Source: Puerhibacterium puerhi (lineage in GTDB: Bacteria > Actinomycetota > Actinomycetes > Actinomycetales > Cellulomonadaceae). From it: a stretch of DNA of 33,912 nt. How positions within the stretch are numbered: position 1 is the first letter of the stretch; the number at the start of each line of letters is the position of its first letter. The position numbers and the translations under genes are program-made. The stretch covers positions 1 through 33,912 of the forward strand of contig NZ_WUWN01000030.1 of assembly GCF_009846865.1 (NCBI RefSeq), given 5' to 3'. The notes under the pieces were generated by a model. That model saw only the letters and a program-made list of their open reading frames with translations. It did no database searches and was not told the DNA's origin. Of this stretch, positions 16,233 to 23,750 are shown piece by piece.

Positions 16233-17153
16233 ATGCCCGCCGACCGCCGCCCCGGACCTGACCACCCGCACCACCCCTGGTCGCCGTTGCCGGCACGCCC
16301 GCCGCTGCGATGGTCGTCGGGCGCCCCGCTCGCGATGAGCGTCCTCGTGGTGCTCGAGCACTTCGAGGTGAACGCGCCCGCCGAGGCGGTCCGCTCGGCC
16401 TGGCTCGGCGGCGGGCTCGGCGCCCGCCCGTACCCGGACGTGCTGCGCTACGCCCACCGCCAGTACGGCCACCGGGTCGGCATCTTCCGCGTCCTGGACG
16501 CGCTGGAGGCGGTCGGCGCCCCGGCGAGCGTCGCGATCGACGCCATGACGGCGGAGGCGTACCCCTGGCTCGTGCGGCACGTGCTGGACCGCGGCGTGGA
16601 GCCGGTGGCCCACGGCATCGCAGTGACGCGGTCGATCTCCAGCCGCATGACGGCGGCGCAGGAGCGCGCCTACATCGCGGAGTCGCTGGACCGCCTGGAG
16701 GCGGCGCTGGGCGTGCGGCCGACCGGGTGGATGGGGCCGGAGCACGGGGAGTCCGAGCGCACCCCGCGCCTGCTGGCGGAGGCGGGCGTGAGGTACGTGT
16801 GCGACTGGCCGAACGACGAGCAGCCGTACGCCATGACCGTGCCGCAGGGCGACCTGGTCTCGCTGCCGCCGATGCTCGAGTACGACGACAGCTTCGCCCT
16901 GAGCCACCGCAAGATGCTGCCTGACTCCTACGGGGCGATGGTGCGGGCCGGTATCGACCAGCTCGTGGTCGACGGGGCGGCCTCGGCCCGCCACCTGCTG
17001 CTGACGGTCCGCCCCTGGCTCATCGGCCAGCCGTTCCGCATCGGCACGCTCGAGGCCGTCCTGGCCCACGCCGCGGCCAGCGACGTCTGGTTCGCGACCA
17101 CCGGCGAGGTCGCCGCCGACTTCCGCCGCCAGGCCCCTGCGCACGCTGCCTGA
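16233..17153 (+). CDS. Polysaccharide-deacetylase-like protein with altered active site (pair 2, partner)
   Basis: This 306-residue protein is related to the gene at 11672 (shared SRMTAAQERAYIAESL and TGWMGPEHGESERTP) and to the motif-complete pair members. It keeps the Glu-His of the first motif (LEHFEVN, Glu42-His43), the second-motif histidine (PVAHG, His127) and CDWPNDEQP. The C-terminal LHP histidine is Arg260 in LTVRPWLIGQP, and the first-motif Asn is absent. It may have lost or changed activity. The N-terminal ~30 residues are Pro/His-rich and poorly conserved, so an in-frame ATG at 16335 (MSVLVVLEHFEV) could be the true start. GGGAG lies at 16222-16226, inside the previous gene's end, and supports 16233. 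Confidence 0.82.
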   Translation: MPADRRPGPDHPHHPWSPLPARPPLRWSSGAPLAMSVLVVLEHFEVNAPAEAVRSAWLGGGLGARPYPDVLRYAHRQYGHRVGIFRVLDALEAVGAPASVAIDAMTAEAYPWLVRHVLDRGVEPVAHGIAVTRSISSRMTAAQERAYIAESLDRLEAALGVRPTGWMGPEHGESERTPRLLAEAGVRYVCDWPNDEQPYAMTVPQGDLVSLPPMLEYDDSFALSHRKMLPDSYGAMVRAGIDQLVVDGAASARHLLLTVRPWLIGQPFRIGTLEAVLAHAAASDVWFATTGEVAADFRRQAPAHAA

Positions 17154-17200
17154 GCCCCGCACCCGCGTGCGGTTTACACGAGCACCGTCCTCCGAGGCCG

Positions 17201-17217
17201 TCCGGTCACAGACCGGA
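17201..17217. promoter_or_regulatory. Small inverted repeat upstream of the binding-protein gene
   Basis: TCCGGTC and GACCGGA are separated by ACA in the 190-bp gap 17154-17343. It could be a weak terminator for the preceding gene or an operator; a TTTACA about 28 bp upstream (17173-17178) resembles a -35, but no matching -10 is clear. Confidence 0.3.
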
Positions 17218-17343
17218 AACGAAGCAGGGCCCCGCCCGAAACAGCACCTTCACCGCCGCGAAAGGCGTACCGATCAGGCTCGGGGCATCGCCTCCCGGCC
17301 GCCGGCCACGCCGACCGCGCCTCCCACCGTCCCAAGGAGCACC

Positions 17344-18375
17344 ATGAAGACCTCCCGCACCCTCGCCTCCGGCGCCGCGCTGGCCATGGCCGCGGCGATC
17401 ACGCTGACGGCCTGCGGCAGCAGCAGCGCCGCTGGTGACGACGTCCCCGAGCCGGTCGCGTCGATCGACGTCGGCGTCGCGCCGGACTTCTTCTACACCC
17501 ACCTGTACTTCGCGGTGGAGAAGGGCTTCTTCGCGCAGCAGGGCATCGACGCCAAGCTCACCGAGTACCCGTCGGGGTCCGAGGCCACCGAGGCGATCAA
17601 CGCCGGCCAGAACGACCTGACGAGCACCACGGCGACCACCATCGCCTCGCTGGCGGGCAAGGACGCGCCGGCCAAGGCCATCGGCGCCAACCTCGTCGGC
17701 CACGGCTGGTACGGGATCGTCGGCTCGCAGGAGCTGGGCGACGTCGACTCGATCGACGACCTCGAGGGCGTCTCGGTGGCCGCTCAGGCCAAGACGGTGC
17801 TCGACATGCACGTGCGCCAGTTCCTCGCCTCGCACGACAAGACCGTCGACTTCGTCGACTACCAGGACGTCAAGACGGCCCAGCTGCTCACGGGACTCAC
17901 GCGTGGTGACTTCCAGGCCGCCTCGATGTGGGAGCCGAACGTCACCAAGGCCGTCGCGAGCATCCCCGGGGCGAGCGTCGTCCTGGACAGCGAGGACGTC
18001 ATGGACGTGCGCGGCTACCTCATCTCCAGCCCTGACGTGTACGAGAACCAGGACGTGGCGAACCGCGTGCTGACGGCCGTGTCCAACACCATCGACTGGA
18101 TGAACGAGCACCCCGAGGAGGTGCTCGAGAAGGCCATGGACAACAGCGGGCTGACCGACGAGGAGCTCGCCTCGACGGTGCAGGGCAAGATCACCTACGC
18201 GATGTCCGGCTTCACCCCGGAGCACGAGGCCGAGATCCAGAGCGCGGCCGAGTTCTTCAGCTCCGAGGGCGTCATCGACGCCGAGCCGGAGGCGGCTCAG
18301 GAGGCCTACCTCCCCGAGGTCTACGACGCGTGGGCGTCGTTCGAGGCCTCGGCCTCGCCGGCGGCGGGCGAGTAG
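17344..18375 (+). CDS. ABC transporter substrate-binding lipoprotein, NMT1/SsuA-like
   Basis: This 343-residue protein has a lipoprotein signal (MKTSRTLASG... to LTAC, lipidated Cys24). A periplasmic-binding fold follows, of the NMT1/SsuA type used by NitT/TauT importers: IDVGVAPDFFYTHLYFAVEKGFF, then EAINAGQNDLTSTTATT and LLTGLTRGDFQAASMWEPN. It is the expected partner of the ATPase and two permeases at 8218-10687, although about 6.7 kb of enzyme genes lie between. This fold binds small sulfonates, nitrate, pyrimidines, thiamine precursors and aromatic acids, so the ligand is undetermined. The ATG at 17344 has AAGGAG at 17334-17339. The next gene starts 3 bp after its stop. Confidence 0.9.
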   Translation: MKTSRTLASGAALAMAAAITLTACGSSSAAGDDVPEPVASIDVGVAPDFFYTHLYFAVEKGFFAQQGIDAKLTEYPSGSEATEAINAGQNDLTSTTATTIASLAGKDAPAKAIGANLVGHGWYGIVGSQELGDVDSIDDLEGVSVAAQAKTVLDMHVRQFLASHDKTVDFVDYQDVKTAQLLTGLTRGDFQAASMWEPNVTKAVASIPGASVVLDSEDVMDVRGYLISSPDVYENQDVANRVLTAVSNTIDWMNEHPEEVLEKAMDNSGLTDEELASTVQGKITYAMSGFTPEHEAEIQSAAEFFSSEGVIDAEPEAAQEAYLPEVYDAWASFEASASPAAGE

Positions 18376-18378
18376 CCC

Positions 18379-19560
18379 GTGACCGTCCAGCAGGTCCGGG
18401 GCACCACCCCGAGCACCGCGGCGGGGCCGGCCACGGCCGGCCCCGCTCCGGGTCCTTCGCTCCTCGACCCCATCTCCCTGCGTGGCGTCACCGCCCGAAA
18501 CCGGGTGTGGCTGTCGCCCATGTGCATGTACGCCTGTGGCGACCGCGACGGGCGCGTCGGCGACTTCCACCTCGTGCACTACGGCGCGGTCGCGCTCGGC
18601 GGGGCGGGGCTGCTGGTGACCGAGGCCACCGCCGTCAGCCCGCGCGGTCGGGTCACCCCGTACGACGCCGGGCTGTGGTCCGACGACCAGGTCGCCCCCT
18701 GGCGGCGGGTGACCGACTTCGTGCACGGCGCCGGGGCGCGCATCGTCAGCCAGCTGGCCCACGCCGGCCGCAAGGGTGGCAAGTACGCCAACCTGCCGGG
18801 CGACGCCGTCGGCGGCGGCACGATCCCGCTCGCCGAGGGCGGGTGGCCGCTGCTGGGCGCCAGCGGCGCCGCGTTCGGTCGCTTCTCCGCCCCACGGCGC
18901 GCCACCGACGCCGACCTGCGGCAGGTGGTCGCCGACTTCGCCGACGCGGCCCGGCGTGCCGAGGCCGCCGGGTTCGACGGCGTCGAGCTGCACGCGGCGC
19001 ACGGCTACCTGCTGCACGAGCTGCTGTCGCCGCTGACCAACGACCGTGACGACGCCTGGGGCGGGGACCGGGCGGGCCGCGAGCGGCTGCTGCTCGAGAC
19101 GGTCGACGCGGTTCGCGCGGCACTGCCCGACGACAAGGTGCTGCTGGTGCGCCTCTCGGCGGCCGACGGTGCCGACGGCGGAGCGACCCACGAGGACACC
19201 GCCGACCTGGCGCGGCGGCTGGCCGACCGCGGCGTCGACCTCGTCGACTGCTCGTCCGGCGGCCTGCTCGCGGGCGTGGAGTACGTCCCGTCCCCGGGCT
19301 ACCAGGTGCCCGGCGCGGCGGCTGTGCGGGCGGCCGGCGTGCCGGCCGGCGCGGTGGGCCTCATCAGCGACCCCCACCACGCCGAGGCAGTGGTGAGTGC
19401 CGGCCACGCGGACGTCGTCCTGCTGGGCCGCGAGCTGCTGCGCGACCCGCACTGGGCGCGGCGGGCCGCGGTCGTGCTGGACCGCCCGGGCGCGGTGGCG
19501 CCGCCGCCGCGCTACCACCGGGCCTGGCGGGACGCGCAGAGCCGACCCTTCGGAACATGA
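18379..19560 (+). CDS. NADH:flavin oxidoreductase, Old Yellow Enzyme family (YqjM-like)
   Basis: This 393-residue FMN-dependent TIM-barrel enzyme is related to the YqjM class of ene-reductases. The SPMCMY motif (Cys49, Tyr51) is the redox-tuning Cys/Tyr pair of that class, and HAAHGYLLHELLSPLTN gives the substrate-binding His205 and His208. Late barrel strands read DLVDCSSGG and GAVGLIS. YqjM-type enzymes reduce electron-poor C=C bonds of enals, enones and maleimides using NAD(P)H. In this cluster it would fit reduction of a ring double bond before hydrolysis. The first ~27 residues are an Ala/Pro/Gly/Thr-rich extension, and the GTG at 18379 has only a weak ribosome site, so the start is less certain than the rest. 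Confidence 0.9.
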   Translation: MTVQQVRGTTPSTAAGPATAGPAPGPSLLDPISLRGVTARNRVWLSPMCMYACGDRDGRVGDFHLVHYGAVALGGAGLLVTEATAVSPRGRVTPYDAGLWSDDQVAPWRRVTDFVHGAGARIVSQLAHAGRKGGKYANLPGDAVGGGTIPLAEGGWPLLGASGAAFGRFSAPRRATDADLRQVVADFADAARRAEAAGFDGVELHAAHGYLLHELLSPLTNDRDDAWGGDRAGRERLLLETVDAVRAALPDDKVLLVRLSAADGADGGATHEDTADLARRLADRGVDLVDCSSGGLLAGVEYVPSPGYQVPGAAAVRAAGVPAGAVGLISDPHHAEAVVSAGHADVVLLGRELLRDPHWARRAAVVLDRPGAVAPPPRYHRAWRDAQSRPFGT

Positions 19561-19573
19561 CAGGAGCACCCAC

Positions 19574-20971
19574 GTGACCCAGACGACCGAGCCGACAGAC
19601 GGGCTGACCGCCGGGCCGGCCGGGGCGGCACCGACCGCCCCGAACGCCCTGGACGCCACCGCCGTCGCCGCCGCCGTGCGAGCGGGGACGCTGACCGTGC
19701 GGGAGGTGGCCGAGGCGGTGCTCGCTCGGTACGCCGCCCGTGACGGCGACGTGCGCGCCTGGGCGCACCTGGACCCGGCGCAGGTGCTAGCCGCCGCCGA
19801 CACCCTCGACGCGGCGCCGGTCAAGGGGCCGCTGCACGGCGTGCCCGTGGGCGTCAAGGACGTCATCGCCACAAAGGACATGCCCACCGAGCACGCCACG
19901 GCGCGCTACGCCGGGTCGCGGCCCGGCGTCGACGCGGCGTGCGTCGACGTCCTGCGGGCCGCCGGGGCGCTGCTCGTGGGCAAGACGACGACCACCGAGT
20001 TCGCCGCCACCAGCGTGGGCGGCCCGACCCGCAACCCGCACGACCCGGGCCGTACGCCGGGCGGGTCGTCCAGCGGGTCGGGCGCGGCGGTCGCCGACCT
20101 GCAGTGCGCCGTGGCGCTGGGCACCCAGACCGGTGGCTCGACCATCCGTCCCGGGTCCTTCAACGGCGTCTACGCCTGGAAACCGACCTGGAACAGCATC
20201 AGCCGCGAGGGCCTGAAGATGTACTCGGCCACGTGCGACACCGTCGGCCTCTACGCCCGCTCAGCACGCGATCTGGAGCTGCTGGCCGGCCTGTTCCGGA
20301 TCGAGCCGGCACCCGCGCCGGCGACGCTCGCCGGGGCGCGGGTGGGCGTGTGCCGCACGCCCGAGTGGCGCTCGGCCGGTCCGGCCACCCGCGACGCGCT
20401 GGCCGCGGCCGCTGACGCCCTGCGCGACGCCGGCGCCGAGGTGGTCGACCTGGCGCTGCCGGACTGGTTCGACGGGCTGTACCCCGCCCACCGCGCGATC
20501 CTGCGCCGCGAGGGCCGCTCGGCGTTCCTCAACGAATACCTCACCACCCCCGACCTGCCGCCGTTCTTCCGGGACGTGGTCGAGGGCCGGGCCGGGGTCG
20601 ACATGAACGGGCGGCCGGCGCCCGACCTCACGGTCGACGACTACCGGGCGGCGTACGCCCTGGCGGACCGGGCGCGTGCCGCGTTCGACGAGATCGCCGC
20701 CGGGTTCGACGTGGTCCTCACCCCGAGCACCACGGGCGAGGCGCCCGAGGGACTCGAGAGCACAGGGAGCTCCGTGTTCAACTCGATGTGGACGCTGCTG
20801 CAGGTCCCCGTCGTCAACGTGCCCGGCCTGGTGGGGCCGGCCGGCATGCCGGTGGGCGTGTCGCTCGTGGCGCGCCGGTACGACGACCGCCGTGCGATCG
20901 GCTTCGCCGGCCTGCTGGGCGAGCGCCTGGCCGCGGCGGCGGGGGAGCGTGCGGCGGCCGTGCCCGCCTGA
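19574..20971 (+). CDS. Amidase-signature family hydrolase
   Basis: This 465-residue protein carries the Ser-cisSer-Lys triad of the amidase signature family: Lys95 in GVPVGVKDV, the cis-Ser at about 166 in TPGGSSSGSG, and nucleophile Ser189 in TQTGGSTIRPG. Such enzymes hydrolyse linear amides to acid plus ammonia; half-amidases acting after cyclic-imide ring opening and GatA-like proteins belong here. It is not GatA, because no gatB or gatC gene is nearby. As the last gene of the island, 13 bp after the ene-reductase gene, it would supply the final deamidation. The GTG at 19574 has AGGAG at 19562-19566. The gene ends at the hairpin 20984-21035. Confidence 0.9.
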   Translation: MTQTTEPTDGLTAGPAGAAPTAPNALDATAVAAAVRAGTLTVREVAEAVLARYAARDGDVRAWAHLDPAQVLAAADTLDAAPVKGPLHGVPVGVKDVIATKDMPTEHATARYAGSRPGVDAACVDVLRAAGALLVGKTTTTEFAATSVGGPTRNPHDPGRTPGGSSSGSGAAVADLQCAVALGTQTGGSTIRPGSFNGVYAWKPTWNSISREGLKMYSATCDTVGLYARSARDLELLAGLFRIEPAPAPATLAGARVGVCRTPEWRSAGPATRDALAAAADALRDAGAEVVDLALPDWFDGLYPAHRAILRREGRSAFLNEYLTTPDLPPFFRDVVEGRAGVDMNGRPAPDLTVDDYRAAYALADRARAAFDEIAAGFDVVLTPSTTGEAPEGLESTGSSVFNSMWTLLQVPVVNVPGLVGPAGMPVGVSLVARRYDDRRAIGFAGLLGERLAAAAGERAAAVPA

Positions 20972-20983
20972 CGACCTCGTTGT

Positions 20984-21035
20984 GGGTACGGAACACGCCG
21001 GCAGTTCCGAGAATCCGCCGGCGTGTTCCGTACCC
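20984..21035. terminator. Long hairpin after the amidase gene
   Basis: Perfect 19-bp arms (20984-21002 and 21017-21035) flank a 14-nt loop, and the pairing extends to 24 bp with one mismatch (20979-21040). It lies 12 bp after the amidase stop and can end the island transcript. Its length and large loop also resemble dispersed palindromic elements. Confidence 0.65.
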
Positions 21036-21050
21036 AGAACATGGACGGGA

Positions 21051-21183
21051 GAGGGGCCGGGCCCCGGCGAGCCGTGGAGCACGCCGCCCCGCCCCGCGGG
21101 GGTCCGGGGGCCGCCCGGGTCCCACATGGGCCGGGCGGGGGCCCGGCCCCCGGCGCGCGGGCCGCGCCGGGGCCCGGCCCCTC
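21051..21183. repeat. 17-bp inverted repeat pair in the convergent gap before sodA
   Basis: GAGGGGCCGGGCCCCGG (21051-21067) is perfectly repeated in inverse orientation at 21167-21183, with 99 bp of very GC-rich sequence between. The pair lies 22 bp before the sodA stop (minus strand), so it may terminate that gene. No coding potential is seen in 21036-21204. Confidence 0.5.
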
Positions 21184-21204
21184 GTGGTGCGTCTGCGCGC
21201 CGGG

Positions 21205-21834
21205 TCAGACCGTCGGGACGATCAGGCCGGCGGTCTGCGACTTCGCACGGGCGAGGCGCTGCTCCGCGTCGGCCCAGTTGACGACGTTCCACCACGCCGA
21301 GATGTAGTCGGCACGCACGTTCTGGTAGTCCAGGTAGTACGCGTGCTCCCAGCAGTCGAGCAGGACGATCGGCACGAGGCCGAGCGCGATGTTGCTCTGC
21401 TGGTCGTAGAGCTGCACGATGATCAGCTTCTGGCCGATGGAGTCCCAGGCGAGGATGGCCCAGCCCGAGCCCTGCACACCGGCGGCGACGGCGGTGAAGT
21501 GCGCCTTGAACTTCTCGAACGAGCCGAAGTTCTCGGCGATGGCCGCGGCGATCTCGCCGGTCGGCTCGCCGCCGCCCTCGGGGGAGAGGTTCGTCCAGAA
21601 CGCCGAGTGGTTGACGTGGCCGCCGAGGTTGAACGCGAGGTTCTTCTCGTGCAGGTTCACCGCGGCGAGGTCGCCCTTGTCGCGCGCCTCCTCGAGCTTC
21701 TCCAGCGCGGTGTTCGCGCCGGTGACGTACGCCTGGTGGTGCTTGGAGTGGTGCAGCTCCATGATCCGGCCCGAGATGTGGGGCTCGAGCGCACCGTAGT
21801 CGTAGGTCAGGTCAGGGAGCGTGTAGACAGCCAT
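21205..21834 (-). CDS. sodA: Superoxide dismutase, Mn/Fe family
   Basis: This 209-residue cytosolic enzyme converts superoxide to O2 and H2O2. The four metal ligands are in place: His28 (MELHHSKHH), His76 ([10 protein letters not shown]), and Asp160 and His164 ([15 protein letters not shown]). [11 protein letters not shown] is also typical. Family motifs do not separate Mn from Fe or cambialistic forms with certainty. The ATG at 21834 is preferred to the in-frame TTG just before it, because AGGAGG (complement of 21841-21846) is 6 nt away from the ATG. It lies downstream of qcrB on the same strand, but a gap of about 210 bp suggests its own promoter. Its position next to the respiratory genes fits protection from their superoxide. 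Confidence 0.96.
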   Translation of the reverse strand: MAVYTLPDLTYDYGALEPHISGRIMELHHSKHHQAYVTGANTALEKLEEARDKGDLAAVNLHEKNLAFNLGGHVNHSAFWTNLSPEGGGEPTGEIAAAIAENFGSFEKFKAHFTAVAAGVQGSGWAILAWDSIGQKLIIVQLYDQQSNIALGLVPIVLLDCWEHAYYLDYQNVRADYISAWWNVVNWADAEQRLARAKSQTAGLIVPTV

Positions 21835-22046
21835 CAACTTCCTCCTGGATCAGGCCGGCCGTCACGGTGGCGGCCGGCGGGGAGCGCCGTCGTCCGGGCC
21901 CGGGCGTGCCCGGGGCAGGGGCGGGGCGCACAGCGGGGGGCCGTCGTCGTGGACGGCCAGGTCACCAAGGACGACGATGACCCGCGCCGCGACCTTCCAC
22001 AAGCGGGAAGACCGTGACGCGGGTCACCGTCATGACACGGGAGCGA
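21835..22046 (-). other. Gap between qcrB and sodA
   Basis: About 210 bp without a gene. It holds small inverted repeats at 21854-21878 (GCCGGCC/GGCCGGC) and 21899-21914 (CCCGGGC/GCCCGGG), the latter a weak terminator candidate for the ctaE-qcr operon, plus the sodA ribosome site. No clear promoter hexamers are recognised. Confidence 0.4.
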
Positions 22047-23750
22047 TCAGCGCGCCCGCCGGCTGCCGCCTGCGGTCACCGCCGGCGCGGCGGCCGGGGC
22101 GGCCGCGAGCTCGTCGTGCTCGCCGTGCGAGTGCGCGGCGGCGAGCTCGGCGGGCGTGACCGGCTCGACGCGGTCCTCGAAGAAGAACCGCGAGAGGCGC
22201 TGCCAGCGGCGGTCGCTCTTGTAGCCCCGGCGCTTGACGCCGCGGCCGTCCGTCGCGGGCGCGATCTCGAGCGGCCGGTGCGCCTCGTAGTTGACGCGCA
22301 GCCAGCGCTCCTCGTCGCTCAGCGGGGTGTGGACCTCGATGTACTCGCCGTTGGCGAACCGGACGATGCGGCCCGACTCGTGCCCGTGGAGCACCATCTC
22401 GCGGTCCTTGCGCTGCAGGCCCAGGCAGATGCGCTTGGTGACCCAGAACGCGAACACCGGCCCGACGAAGAACAGCACGCGCAGCACCCAGGTGATGGAG
22501 TTGAGCGACATGTCGAAGAACAGCGCGAGGAGGTCGTTCGAGCCGGCCACCGCGAGGATGATGAACTCCGTCAGGAAGGCGACGCCCAGCGCGGTGCGCA
22601 CCGGGACGTTGCGCGGCCGGTCGAGCACGTGGTGCTCGCGGTGGTCGCCCGTCACCTTGGCCTCGACGAACGGGTACACGAAGAGGAACGTGAACAGGAT
22701 GCCCGGGACGACGACGGCGGGGATCAGGACGTTCAGCGACACGGTGTAGTCGCCCCACGTGACGAACTCCGCGAAGCCCGGCATCAGACGGAGCGAGCCC
22801 TCGAGGAACAGCATGTACCAGTCGGGCTGCGCGCCGGCCGACACGGGGGAGGGGTCGTACGGCCCGTAGTTCCAGATGTTGTTGATCGACATCGTGCCGC
22901 CCATGAGGGCCAGCACGGCGAAGACCAGGAAGAAGTTGCCGCCCATCTTCGCGATGTACACGGGGAACATCGGGTAGCCGACCACGTTCTTGTCGGTGCG
23001 GCCACCGCCCGGGTACTGCGTGTGCTTGTGCAGCACCATGAGGAACAGGTGCAGGCCGATGAGCGCGAGCAGCAGCGCCGGGATGAGCAGGATGTGGACC
23101 GTGAACAGGCGGGCGATGATGTGCTCGCCGGGGAACTCGCCGCCGAAGATGAAGTACGACAGGTACGAGCCGATCACCGGGATCGACTTGACCACGCCGT
23201 CGGCGATGCGCAGGCCGTTGCCGGAGAGCACGTCGTCGGGCAGGGAGTAGCCGGAGAAGCCGGCCAGCAGGCCGAGGATCATCAGCAGGCAGCCGACGAG
23301 CCAGTTCAGCTCGCGCGGCTTGCGGAAGGCGCCGGTGAAGAACACGCGCATCATGTGCACCACGATCGACGCCATGAAGACGAGCGCGGACCAGTGGTGG
23401 ATCTGGCGCATCAGCAGGCCGCCGCGGACCTCGAACGACAGGTCGACGGTCGACGCGAACGCCACCGACATGAGCTGACCCTGCAGCTGCTCCGGCCCGT
23501 TGCCGTGGTAGGTCACCAGCGCCATGGACGGCTGGAAGAACAGGGCGATGAACACGCCCGTGATCAGCAGGACGACGAACGAGAAGAGCGCGATCTCGCC
23601 CAGCATGAAGGACCAGTGGTCCGGGAAGATCTTGCGCGCGAACTCCTTGACCGCCACGCCGATCGACGTCCGCTGGTCGAGGTAGTCCGCGGCCTTGCCC
23701 GCCCTCGTCGTCGGCGCGGCAGGGCGCTTGCTCGCGGTGGTGGTGCTCAC
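22047..23750 (-). CDS. qcrB: Cytochrome bc1 complex cytochrome b subunit
   Basis: This 567-residue protein is the quinol-oxidising, dihaem b subunit of the menaquinol:cytochrome c reductase. Haem ligands are the histidines around 118-119 (MRQIHHWSALV) with His132, and His219 with His234. The Qo-site SINNIWNYGPY-type segment and PDWYMLFLEGSLRLMPG follow. The N-terminal DYLDQRT and a long hydrophilic C-terminal extension (about 430-567) are features of actinobacterial QcrB. This protein is the known target of imidazopyridine inhibitors in mycobacteria (family knowledge). The GTG at 23750 overlaps the qcrA stop by GTGA. It is the last gene of the ctaE-qcrC-qcrA-qcrB operon. Confidence 0.97.
   Translation of the reverse strand: MSTTTASKRPAAPTTRAGKAADYLDQRTSIGVAVKEFARKIFPDHWSFMLGEIALFSFVVLLITGVFIALFFQPSMALVTYHGNGPEQLQGQLMSVAFASTVDLSFEVRGGLLMRQIHHWSALVFMASIVVHMMRVFFTGAFRKPRELNWLVGCLLMILGLLAGFSGYSLPDDVLSGNGLRIADGVVKSIPVIGSYLSYFIFGGEFPGEHIIARLFTVHILLIPALLLALIGLHLFLMVLHKHTQYPGGGRTDKNVVGYPMFPVYIAKMGGNFFLVFAVLALMGGTMSINNIWNYGPYDPSPVSAGAQPDWYMLFLEGSLRLMPGFAEFVTWGDYTVSLNVLIPAVVVPGILFTFLFVYPFVEAKVTGDHREHHVLDRPRNVPVRTALGVAFLTEFIILAVAGSNDLLALFFDMSLNSITWVLRVLFFVGPVFAFWVTKRICLGLQRKDREMVLHGHESGRIVRFANGEYIEVHTPLSDEERWLRVNYEAHRPLEIAPATDGRGVKRRGYKSDRRWQRLSRFFFEDRVEPVTPAELAAAHSHGEHDELAAAPAAAPAVTAGGSRRAR

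Noticed and set aside
10737-17153. Cell-wall polysaccharide or chitin deacetylases
   Set aside because: None of the four proteins has a signal peptide or the TFDDG-type first motif of secreted deacetylases. The NxEHY-type motifs and the catabolic context favour cytosolic cyclic amide/imide hydrolysis.
8218-18375. Sulfonate or taurine utilisation (ssu/tau) operon
   Set aside because: The importer is of that family, but there is no SsuD-type monooxygenase, flavin reductase or TauD gene. The neighbouring enzymes are C-N hydrolases.
8218-18375. Thiamine-precursor (HMP) uptake system
   Set aside because: The binding-protein fold would allow it, but no thiamine biosynthesis gene and no recognisable TPP riboswitch lie in the cluster.
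19574-20971. GatA subunit of the tRNA amidotransferase
   Set aside because: It has the amidase signature but no gatB or gatC neighbour, and its place in the catabolic cluster argues for a small-molecule amidase.
4490-20971. Mobile genomic island with integrase, transposase or tRNA attachment site
   Set aside because: No transposase, integrase, tRNA gene or flanking direct repeat was recognised at either edge.
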